Part shown: positions 6,632 to 12,954 of the stretch, in pieces | Position numbering within the stretch: position 1 is the first letter of the stretch | How the letters are laid out: every line of letters begins with the position of its first letter | From: an uncultured Lachnospiraceae bacterium | Lineage (GTDB): Bacteria > Bacillota > Clostridia > Lachnospirales > Lachnospiraceae | Assembly: GCA_934351925.1 (NCBI GenBank) | Contig: CAKRJT010000022.1 | Span: 1 to 43,824 of the forward strand | Direction: 5' to 3' | DNA length: 43,824 bases | Translations under genes and position numbers: made by a program | Notes under the pieces: generated by a model | What the model saw: only the letters and a program-made list of their open reading frames with translations | Databases searched by the model: none | What the model was told of the DNA's origin: nothing

Positions 6632-6904
6632 ATGAACAACTATTTTAATGATGAAAGAGAAAACAAGGTAAATGAGGTAGAGGAGGCAGCAGTGCAGAAA
6701 AATATCACTTTACAGGATGTATATGATGCAGGCGTAAAGGCAGGAATGCAGTACATGATGGATAAGATTGAGGAACAATATGAGCTGTGCAAACCGATCT
6801 ATGCAAATGGTAGGCTTTATTGGTTGAAAAATGATATGGAAAACCTAAAAGACATTATGGACGATATAGAAGCGGAGTATAAGGAGAGCTACGGAAATGA
6901 TTGA
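6632..6904 (+). CDS. Hypothetical element protein
   Basis: The 90-residue acidic helical protein (NITLQDVYDAGVKAGMQYMM... ) is of unknown family. ATG 6632 is chosen because GGAGG lies 7 nt upstream; the longer frame from 6533 has a Lys-rich leader typical of non-coding sequence. It overlaps by 8 nt a mini-gene at 6897 and belongs to a short run with the LexA-like gene. It may be a phage or plasmid regulatory accessory protein. Confidence 0.6.
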   Translation: MNNYFNDERENKVNEVEEAAVQKNITLQDVYDAGVKAGMQYMMDKIEEQYELCKPIYANGRLYWLKNDMENLKDIMDDIEAEYKESYGND

Positions 6905-6983
6905 GAATAGGAAATGGAAAATGTTCAGATTTATAGTAAGAGCAGGAGTTTTATTGATATTATGTATAATACAGGGAGCGTGA
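6897..6983 (+). CDS. Possible 28-residue single-helix membrane peptide
   Basis: ATG 6897 overlaps the upstream stop by 8 nt and ends one base before the LexA-like ATG at 6985. It encodes a basic N-terminus (NRKWKMFRF) followed by a hydrophobic stretch (AGVLLILCIIQ). The tight packing between two genes suggests real translation. It could be a small membrane peptide or merely a coupling frame. Confidence 0.4.
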   Translation: MIENRKWKMFRFIVRAGVLLILCIIQGA

Positions 6984-6984
6984 C

Positions 6985-7209
6985 ATGACAGATAAAGAAT
7001 TAGATACATATAACTTTATAGTCTCTTATATTGAAGATAATGGATATCCACCAACAGTTAGAGAAATAATGGAAGGAGTTGGGTTGGCATCCACAGCAAC
7101 TATATGTTATAGATTGTCGAAGCTTGAGAAGGATGGTTATATTAAAGTCAAGTTATCATCACCGAGGGCGATAAATGTAGTTGGATATAAATTTGTGAAA
7201 GAAAAATGA
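6985..7209 (+). CDS. LexA-like winged-helix repressor without peptidase domain
   Basis: The 74-residue protein matches the LexA N-terminal DNA-binding domain almost throughout: a first helix FIVSYIEDNGYPPTVREI, the recognition region GLASTATICYRLSKLEKDGY, and the wing ending SSPRAINVVG. The C-terminal S24 self-cleavage domain is missing, and the stop follows naturally rather than after a frameshift. It could bind LexA-like operators without RecA control, or act as an element regulator. It is two bases downstream of the mini-ORF. Confidence 0.75.
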   Translation: MTDKELDTYNFIVSYIEDNGYPPTVREIMEGVGLASTATICYRLSKLEKDGYIKVKLSSPRAINVVGYKFVKEK

Positions 7210-7231
7210 TACAAGGGGAGGAAGATAACAC

Positions 7232-7393
7232 ATGAATAAGCAGCTTGAGATTGGAAAGAAAAAGACACTTGATACTATGTCAAAAGTTGTATCAGAGGCA
7301 ACGCTGAAGATATTAGCGGATGTTATTGACAGGGAGTTTGGAAATTTGAATCAGGAATTAGATGAAACTACGGAATTTCTAATGAATGCTTAG
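7232..7393 (+). CDS. Hypothetical 53-residue protein, amber-terminated
   Basis: ATG 7232 has GGGGAGG at good spacing. The helical product (ATLKILADVIDREFGNLNQE ...) ends at a TAG (7391-7393). That TAG is in the same frame as the following 7418-7873 reading frame, so a single amber codon separates the two. It could be a complete small gene, or the start of a gene broken by a nonsense mutation. Confidence 0.5.
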   Translation: MNKQLEIGKKKTLDTMSKVVSEATLKILADVIDREFGNLNQELDETTEFLMNA

Positions 7394-7873
7394 TACATAG
7401 TTACTCTTGGTGAGCAGTTGAGTAAGACAAGAGAAGCTATTCAGGCTATTATTGACAAGGCGAACGAAGCGAACAATGCTTTGAAAAATGCTGGTATTGG
7501 AAATGGCGCTGATTCAACACCTACAGCTCCGACAGGACATGAATCAGATAGTGGTTTAGGTAGTACAACACATGATAATTCAGGTACTACTCTTCCGAAC
7601 GCAGGTACATGGAAGAATGCAGATCAGGATATAGCAAAAGACAAAGCCGAAGCTGCTAATACGGCAAAGAAAGCCATTGATAAAATCGTTCAAGTTGAAG
7701 AAAAGAAGAAAAATCAAGGTTCAAGCAAACTGACTGTTGGTGGAAGCAGTAAATCCAAGTTCACAACAATCTCAAAGGGGTATGCTTCGGGTACTCAATC
7801 AAACAGTCTGCCTATGGAGATAGAGCTTGTACCGCAAGAATATACACGCAAGAAGAAATGTTTGAGACAATAA
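7394..7873 (+). pseudogene. Phage tape-measure-like fragment
   Basis: The open frame after the amber codon encodes an Ala/Lys/Asn-rich low-complexity helical region (REAIQAIIDKANEANNAL), a Ser/Thr/Gly spacer and a YASGT segment, resembling C-terminal parts of phage tail tape-measure proteins. It lacks a normal start: TTG 7418 has no ribosome site. It ends soon after an abrupt change of composition near 7830; another frame (ending YTQEEMFETIKNSMILDSIR) continues past this point, suggesting a frameshift. It is probably a remnant of a phage tail gene. Confidence 0.5.
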
Positions 7874-7897
7874 AAAATAGTATGATTTTAGACAGTA

Positions 7898-8560
7898 TTA
7901 GATGCCCAAACGCGGTGAGTTCAACGGGTTGTGCAAAACCCAGTGTGAATCAATCGGTGAGATTGTAAGAATATCACATTCTTTACTGACAGTTGGTAAA
8001 TATTGTCCAAAATACATCATACCTGCTACAGTTCTATTAAGAAAATATAAAAAGTCAATGGAATCTTGTATCGTAAACTTAGGAAATTCATATGAAATTT
8101 TGTTAATGTTTATTATTTGTGTTAATATATCTGATTCACCAGAATAAACTAGAGGATGGTTTGTATCAGAGAAATTTATCTGAGGTGATGAAGTATTTGT
8201 ATTTATTACAAATTTGCCACCATTATAATATCCACACATTATGAATATTATATTTTGGTTATCAGATAATAAATTATGAAAATGATTTGCTAAATTTAAA
8301 AGCCAGCTTATAGGATTGGATTTGCCTATTATATTATCCAGAAAATATTGTTTCAATAGAGCTGATATAGGTATGCCGTTTATTGATGCTGTTCCTGTAT
8401 AAGAAAGCCCATATTTATTTTCTATTAAGAATAATTTTTGGTCGGTTGGTGGTAGGTTTATAGTTTCCATATTTCCATCTTTTTCAAAAGTTGAAGTCAT
8501 CATTTTATCTGCGAGCATGACAATACCGTGGTAGTTATGTAAAGCAATTGCAAGTGACAT
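7898..8560 (-). CDS. Proteasome-like Ntn-hydrolase family protein
   Basis: The 220-residue protein begins MSLAIALHNYHGIVMLADKM, matching the first strands of 20S proteasome beta/HslV/Anbu proteins (nucleophile, hydrophobic strand, D-G-I-V-LA-aD). QKLFLIENKYGLSYTGTASI follows, giving the conserved lysine and the second sheet. After Met removal, Ser would sit in the place of the catalytic Thr. ATG at 8560 is chosen for its GGGAGG site 8 nt upstream. No ATPase partner (HslU, ClpX) is nearby. It is divergent from xis and convergent with the tape-measure remnant. The fold call is by pattern recognition; activity is unproven. Confidence 0.6.
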   Translation of the reverse strand: MSLAIALHNYHGIVMLADKMMTSTFEKDGNMETINLPPTDQKLFLIENKYGLSYTGTASINGIPISALLKQYFLDNIIGKSNPISWLLNLANHFHNLLSDNQNIIFIMCGYYNGGKFVINTNTSSPQINFSDTNHPLVYSGESDILTQIININKISYEFPKFTIQDSIDFLYFLNRTVAGMMYFGQYLPTVSKECDILTISPIDSHWVLHNPLNSPRLGI

Positions 8561-8621
8561 ATAAATCCTCCCATGTAATAATTTATCTATAATTATAACA
8601 TAGTTGAATTGGTTTATATAG

Positions 8622-8639
8622 TCCAAACAATTGTTTGGA
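8622..8639. promoter_or_regulatory. Perfect 18-bp palindrome, candidate operator
   Basis: TCCAAACAATTGTTTGGA is perfectly self-complementary. It lies upstream of a minus-strand extended -10 (TGTTATAAT, plus-strand ATTATAACA at 8591-8599), so it probably binds a dimeric regulator of the Ntn-hydrolase gene. Confidence 0.6.
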
Positions 8640-8694
8640 TATAATTTTAATATCTTATATTATGTTAAAAAATTGAACAATTTGGGTTCGCTGT

Positions 8695-8730
8695 GACTGC
8701 TTCGATATACGGAAGAGTCCTTTTTATTTT
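8695..8730 (+). terminator. Stem-loop with T-run, first of three before xis
   Basis: GACT/AGTC and CTTC/GAAG pair around a small loop with one bulge, followed by CCTTTTTATTTT. It is a plausible terminator or attenuator. Confidence 0.5.
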
Positions 8731-8767
8731 ATTAAAAAACTTAATGAATATTACTTCACTTTTTACA

Positions 8768-8799
8768 GAGTCACACTTTTTTAGGTTGTGGCTCTTTTT
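8768..8799 (+). terminator. Stem-loop with T-run, second of three before xis
   Basis: GAGTCACA pairs with TGTGGCTC (one G-U) and is followed directly by TTTTT. It has typical Rho-independent form. Confidence 0.65.
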
Positions 8800-8889
8800 G
8801 TGTTGTGAATGATACGGGATGGTGGATATTCGATACCCCATCATTTGATAGGCTATGGAATCTAAAAAGAAAAAGAATATATAAAATAT

Positions 8890-8927
8890 CCGGCAGAGGT
8901 TACGTTTGTGTAGCTTCTGCCGGTTTT
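8890..8927 (+). terminator. Strong stem-loop terminator just before xis
   Basis: CCGGCAGA pairs perfectly with TCTGCCGG and is followed by TTTT. It lies only 33 nt before the xis start, so xis expression may be attenuated or depend on antitermination. Confidence 0.7.
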
Positions 8928-8960
8928 GTAAATTATGAAAAATTTAGGAGCGAATTTATT

Positions 8961-9164
8961 ATGGATAATATAACAGTATCTTTAGATAGCAAAATTTTAT
9001 TAAATGTCAAGGAGGCATCGGATTTGTTTGGAATAGGACAAAATAGACTTAGAGATATAGTGAGAGAGGATTATGGAAATAAGTATCATCTTATGCTTGG
9101 ACGCACTATAAAAATAAAAAGAAAGCAGTTTGAAGAATTTATAGATAAGGTGGAACAATTATAA
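8961..9164 (+). CDS. xis: Excisionase (Tn916 Xis-like)
   Basis: The 67-residue protein carries the winged-helix excisionase pattern LNVKEASDLFGIGQNRLRDI, then GNKYHLMLGRTIKIKRKQFEEFID, closely matching the layout of Tn916 Xis. Xis bends DNA at the arm sites and directs integrase towards excision. ATG 8961 gives the family length and has GGAG about 11 nt upstream; the longer frame from 8805 reads through a terminator. It is followed 82 nt later by int. Confidence 0.85.
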   Translation: MDNITVSLDSKILLNVKEASDLFGIGQNRLRDIVREDYGNKYHLMLGRTIKIKRKQFEEFIDKVEQL

Positions 9165-9171
9165 GGACAAA

Positions 9172-9200
9172 TGGACAATTAGCTTTGAATGTGATATAAT
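9172..9200 (+). promoter_or_regulatory. Promoter of the integrase gene
   Basis: TGGACA and TATAAT are separated by exactly 17 nt, with a TG at the extended -10 position. It starts just after xis and 47 nt before int, so int can be transcribed independently of xis. Confidence 0.75.
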
Positions 9201-9246
9201 CAGCGTTGTACGCATTCGAGGCATTCATGTTTATGGAGGCTGAGAA

Positions 9247-10488
9247 ATGGCAAATAGAGTAACATCTGAAAAAAACAAACCTTCAAGAAGGACTTTACGA
9301 ACTAATGAGTATTACAATCCTAAGACAAAAAGATATGAATATCATTACAAGGATTGTTTTGGAAAAGAAAGAGTTATAAGTTCTTATAGGCTTGAAGTGA
9401 TGGATCAGTTACCGAAGGGAAAGAAATCATCAAAAAGTTTGCGTGAAAAGGAGGCAGAATTAAACGCACAACTTGAAAATAGTATTGATATTGATGGAGC
9501 AAAATTAACATTATTGGAAGTAGTTGATAGATATCTTAAATATTTATATAACAGAAAGAGTTTGGCTCATAATACAAAAGTTGGATACAATGTAACGGTA
9601 AACAATTTGAAACAATATAAACTTGGTTATATGGAAATAGGAAAAATAAGACCGCAGCATTGTGAAGAGTGGCTTGATGATATGAAGAAGAAACACAGAG
9701 GTTCATCTATTCAGACACAAATAAGTCTTATAAAAAGAGCTTTTGAGTATGCTTTAGACTATGATTATATTGTCAAGAATCCATTCAGAAATATTACAAC
9801 CGATAAAAGTGACAGTAAGAAGATGGACGCTCTTTCTGTGAAGGATATGAATAGATTTCTTGATTTTTGTTCAAAAGATGTACATAGTGCACATTGTTAT
9901 GATATGATATATGTATTGTTTTGGACAGGACTAAGAGTTTCCGAATTATGTGGTCTTACGCTTGATGATATTGATATGGATAATCGAATGGTAAAAGTTG
10001 ATAAGCAGTTACAATGCGTTAATCATGTGCATGTGATTTTGCCTACTAAAACCACAAATGGAGAGCGTATTATACCAATGACGGATGGCGTATATCAATG
10101 CTTCGAACGTGTTATTAAGAATCGCTATATCATGGGTGATATAGAACCAGCATGTTATGATGAACGAGGTAATAAATATGAGGGATTTGTATTTCTTGCA
10201 ACAAGAAGCAGAAAGACCATAGTAAGAAGTCATGTAGAAGAGTATCTGCAAAATTGTATAAAAAGATTTAATAATGCCAATATTGAAAATCCCATTCGTA
10301 AATTTGAACCGCATATATGCAGACATACGTTTGCAACTAATATGCAGTATCTACCACCAAAGACATTACAATATATACTTGGACACGGAAACATATCTAC
10401 AACCATGAATAATTATGTTAATGCAAAACCAAGTGAAGAACAACTAGCACAGATAAATGCTATGGCGAATCAACTTATTTCTAATTAG
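9247..10488 (+). CDS. int: Tyrosine integrase, Tn916 family
   Basis: The 413-residue protein has an N-terminal arm-binding domain (about 15-85), a core-binding SAM-like domain (about 88-175) and a C-terminal catalytic domain. Catalytic residues visible are R230 (TGLRVSEL), K268 (PTKTTNGER), H356 and R359 (HICRHTF), H380 (LGHGN) and nucleophile Y390 (NNYVN). All are present, so it looks functional. GGAGG lies 8 nt before the ATG. It integrates and excises the element at the hisH att site, 160 nt downstream, with Xis and probably HU as helpers. Confidence 0.93.
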   Translation: MANRVTSEKNKPSRRTLRTNEYYNPKTKRYEYHYKDCFGKERVISSYRLEVMDQLPKGKKSSKSLREKEAELNAQLENSIDIDGAKLTLLEVVDRYLKYLYNRKSLAHNTKVGYNVTVNNLKQYKLGYMEIGKIRPQHCEEWLDDMKKKHRGSSIQTQISLIKRAFEYALDYDYIVKNPFRNITTDKSDSKKMDALSVKDMNRFLDFCSKDVHSAHCYDMIYVLFWTGLRVSELCGLTLDDIDMDNRMVKVDKQLQCVNHVHVILPTKTTNGERIIPMTDGVYQCFERVIKNRYIMGDIEPACYDERGNKYEGFVFLATRSRKTIVRSHVEEYLQNCIKRFNNANIENPIRKFEPHICRHTFATNMQYLPPKTLQYILGHGNISTTMNNYVNAKPSEEQLAQINAMANQLISN

Positions 10489-10502
10489 TATGAAATAGAG
10501 CA

Positions 10503-10521
10503 TACTAAATTTTTACTAAAT
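10503..10521 (+). repeat. Candidate integrase arm-binding repeats, right end
   Basis: Two copies of TACTAAAT start 11 bp apart (10503 and 10514), mirroring the TACTAATTA pair near the left end in sequence and phasing. They lie between int and the right att repeat. Confidence 0.5.
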
Positions 10522-10636
10522 ATGAAGTGCAACGAAATGTGATATTATATATGTAAAAGTGATGAAATAACAGTAGTTAGCATTTATAATATGAAAGAAA
10601 ATCCTAAAAATACCGAATTTGAAAGGATACAGATAT

Positions 10637-11245
10637 ATGATAGCTATTATTGATTATGATGCAGGAAATTTGAGGAGCGTTGAAAAGGCACTTGAGGCTA
10701 TAGGTGAGGAGACTGTTGTTACGAGAAGCAGGGAGGAGATATTAGCTGCGGACAAGGTGATACTTCCCGGGGTAGGAGCGTTCGGCGATGCGATGAAGAG
10801 ACTGCATGAGTATGGACTTGTAGATACCATACATGAGGTAGTTAATTTGGGAAAGCCGTTTCTTGGAATATGTCTTGGGCTTCAACTTCTGTTTAGGCGC
10901 AGCGATGAGTCGGACGGTGTAGAAGGATTGTCCATTCTTCCCGGAGAGATATTAAGAATACCTGATGCGCCGGGAATAAAGATACCTCATATAGGGTGGA
11001 ATTCACTCATGATATCCGAAAATGCGAGACTTTTTGAGGGCTTGGGAGACGAGCCGTATGTATATTTTGTACATTCATATTACCTCAAGGCTGATGATGA
11101 GAGTATGGTTGCAGCGACTGCCGAATATGGTGGGACATTAATTCATGCCTCAGTTCAGAAAGATAATGTGTATGCATGTCAGTTCCATCCGGAGAAGAGC
11201 GGAAGTGTGGGATTGCAGATTCTTAAGAATTTTGCAGCAGTATAA
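10637..11245 (+). CDS. hisH: Imidazole glycerol phosphate synthase, glutaminase subunit
   Basis: The 202-residue class I glutamine amidotransferase pairs with HisF and hydrolyses glutamine to supply ammonia for IGP and AICAR formation in histidine synthesis. Catalytic Cys is in FLGICLGLQLLF, and the His/Glu pair in CQFHPEKSGSVG. ATG 10637 (AAAGGA 9 nt upstream) gives the canonical MIAIIDYDAGNLRSV start. The first nine codons and the ribosome site come from the integrated element; the original start is at 2932. It is followed by hisF after 35 nt. Expression now depends on element-derived upstream sequence, where an extended -10 like TGTGATATTAT occurs near 10539. Confidence 0.95.
   Translation: MIAIIDYDAGNLRSVEKALEAIGEETVVTRSREEILAADKVILPGVGAFGDAMKRLHEYGLVDTIHEVVNLGKPFLGICLGLQLLFRRSDESDGVEGLSILPGEILRIPDAPGIKIPHIGWNSLMISENARLFEGLGDEPYVYFVHSYYLKADDESMVAATAEYGGTLIHASVQKDNVYACQFHPEKSGSVGLQILKNFAAV
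10646..10663 (+). repeat. Right attachment-site repeat (attR core)
   Basis: ATTATTGATTATGATGCA, within hisH codons 4-9, matches 2941-2958 except for one base. The crossover probably lies within the 12-bp perfect segment GATTATGATGCA. Confidence 0.8.
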
Positions 11246-11280
11246 CACTGCATTCTAATCAATAATAGAGAGGACAGCTT

Positions 11281-12045
11281 ATGTTTACCAAGAGAATAAT
11301 ACCATGTCTTGATGTTAATAATGGAAGAGTTGTGAAGGGAACGAATTTTGTCAATCTGCGCGATGCAGGTGACCCGGTTGAGGTGGCTGCCCTTTATGAC
11401 AAAGCAGGTGCAGACGAACTTGTATTTCTGGATATTACGGCATCGTCTGACAGAAGAGAGACGACAGTTGACCTTGTAAGGAAGGTTGCCGAGAAGGTCT
11501 TTATACCATTTACGGTTGGCGGCGGAATAAGAACGGTTGATGATTTCAGAAACCTTCTCAGGGAGGGGGCAGACAAAATTTCAATTAACTCATCTGCCAT
11601 AGACAATCCGCGGCTCATAAGCGATGCCGCAGATAAATTCGGCAGCCAGTGTGTTGTGGTGGCGATTGATGCCAAGAGACGTGCTGACGGAAGCGGTTGG
11701 AACATCTACAAGATGGGCGGAAGAGTTGACACGGGTATTGATGCACTTGAGTGGGCTGTCAGGGCTAACAGACTCGGAGCCGGGGAGATTCTTCTCACCA
11801 GCATGGACTGTGACGGAGTGAAGAAGGGATACGATATCGAGCTGACGAGGACTATAGCGGAGAATGTCACAATACCGGTCATTGCCTCGGGCGGAGCAGG
11901 AAATATGGAACATTTTTATGATGCACTCACGCAGGGAAAGGCAGATGCGGCACTTGCGGCATCACTTTTTCATTATAAGGAGCTTGAGATATCAGATCTC
12001 AAGAAATATCTCGCGCAGCGAGGGGTTTCAGTGAGAAGAGTGTAA
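11281..12045 (+). CDS. hisF: Imidazole glycerol phosphate synthase, cyclase subunit
   Basis: The 254-residue (beta/alpha)8-barrel uses ammonia from HisH to convert PRFAR to IGP and AICAR. The catalytic aspartates lie in IIPCLDVNNGRVVKG (residue 11) and in LLTSMDCDGVKKGYD. Phosphate-binding glycine loops VGGGIRT and ASGGAGN are intact. The length is normal. It is 35 nt downstream of hisH with a GAGAGGACAG ribosome region. No hisI or other his genes follow, so the operon here is short. Confidence 0.96.
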   Translation: MFTKRIIPCLDVNNGRVVKGTNFVNLRDAGDPVEVAALYDKAGADELVFLDITASSDRRETTVDLVRKVAEKVFIPFTVGGGIRTVDDFRNLLREGADKISINSSAIDNPRLISDAADKFGSQCVVVAIDAKRRADGSGWNIYKMGGRVDTGIDALEWAVRANRLGAGEILLTSMDCDGVKKGYDIELTRTIAENVTIPVIASGGAGNMEHFYDALTQGKADAALAASLFHYKELEISDLKKYLAQRGVSVRRV

Positions 12046-12157
12046 AAACTCAAATCAGCAAAAATGCTGTTTGAAATGTTTTGAGTTCTTTACAGGAACA
12101 CACAAGATATTTTCATTATTATTGATATCACCGCATTGCGGCGGAATGGAGAGTAAA

Positions 12158-12838
12158 ATGTCACAGATAAGCAATGACTGGCTTGAGGCGTTGAAGCCTG
12201 AATTTGTCAAGCCATATTATAGGGAATTATATGAATTTGTAGGCAGTGAGTACAGAAAGGGCGTGGTGTATCCGCCTTCAGATGATATTTTTAATGCATT
12301 TAATTTCACTCCGCTCAAGAATGTGAAGGTGCTTATATTAGGACAGGATCCGTATCACAACGAGTTGCAGGCACATGGGTTGAGTTTTTCAGTGCTTCCG
12401 CAGCAGAGAGATATACCGCCGTCTTTGCAGAATATATATCAGGAGCTTCACGATGACCTCGGATGTTATGTTCCGGATAACGGTTATCTCAAGAAATGGG
12501 CTGACCAAGGTGTCCTGCTTCTTAATACGGTACTGACTGTCCGCGCACACCAGGCTAATTCTCACCAGGGACATGGCTGGGAGCAGTTCACGGACGCGGT
12601 TATCGAGGCGGTAAACATGCAGGACAGACCTATTGTGTATATGCTATGGGGCAGACCGGCACAGAGTAAGATACCGATGCTTACAAATCCTAAACATCTT
12701 ATATTGAAGGCACCGCACCCGAGTCCGCTGTCGGCTTACAGAGGTTTTTTTGGGTGCAGGCATTTTAGTCAGGCTAATGAGTTTCTGAAGGCACATGGGG
12801 TGGAGCCTGTCGATTGGCAGATTCCGAATATTCGATAG
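12158..12838 (+). CDS. ung: Uracil-DNA glycosylase
   Basis: The 226-residue family-1 UDG removes uracil from DNA in base excision repair. The water-activating loop GQDPYH (about residue 62), the NTVLTVRAHQANSH uracil pocket and the HPSPLSA DNA-intercalation loop are all present. ATG 12158 is chosen for GGAG 7 nt upstream and a normal N-terminus; the longer frame from 12071 adds an unlikely Cys/Phe-rich leader. It lies about 110 nt after hisF, with only a weak hairpin near 12051-12073 between, so it may be partly co-transcribed. Confidence 0.96.
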   Translation: MSQISNDWLEALKPEFVKPYYRELYEFVGSEYRKGVVYPPSDDIFNAFNFTPLKNVKVLILGQDPYHNELQAHGLSFSVLPQQRDIPPSLQNIYQELHDDLGCYVPDNGYLKKWADQGVLLLNTVLTVRAHQANSHQGHGWEQFTDAVIEAVNMQDRPIVYMLWGRPAQSKIPMLTNPKHLILKAPHPSPLSAYRGFFGCRHFSQANEFLKAHGVEPVDWQIPNIR

Positions 12839-12954
12839 TTTATTTAAGTCTTATGTGAATTTAATTGTGAGCCCTAAATCGTTGTATGCGCTGTGTCAAT
12901 GTACAAAGATTTTTATCTTGCTTGAAGAAGATATATATTGCAGAGGTATTTAAG

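Larger units (their letters stand above)
8561..8960. other. Intergenic control region between Ntn-hydrolase and xis
   Basis: About 400 nt without a supported gene. It holds the Ntn-hydrolase promoter with an 18-bp palindrome (8622-8639) and three successive stem-loops with T-runs (8695-8730, 8768-8799, 8890-8927) ahead of xis. An open frame starting at 8805 is just an upstream extension of xis through a terminator hairpin. Confidence 0.55.
2941..10663 (+). mobile_element. Integrative element (about 7.7 kb) inserted in hisH
   Basis: The boundaries are set by the duplicated hisH 5' sequence (2941-2958 and 10646-10663). Tyrosine integrase and excisionase genes lie at the right end, reading toward the attachment site. 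The interior is visibly more AT-rich than the flanks. Recognisable cargo is Csp-like and HU-like proteins, a toxin-antitoxin cluster, a LexA-like regulator, a broken phage tape-measure-like gene and a proteasome-like hydrolase. No relaxase, coupling protein, T4SS, replication, terminase or capsid gene was recognised, so autonomous transfer is doubtful. It could be a decayed prophage, a phage satellite or a mobilizable island. Confidence 0.85.

Noticed and set aside
7902..8147. 81-codon plus-strand frame opposite the Ntn-hydrolase
   Set aside because: No ribosome site; the minus-strand gene has a good start and recognisable fold motifs.
8805..8960. Longer version of xis starting at 8805
   Set aside because: It would read through a strong terminator hairpin (8890-8927), and family length and ribosome site favour 8961.
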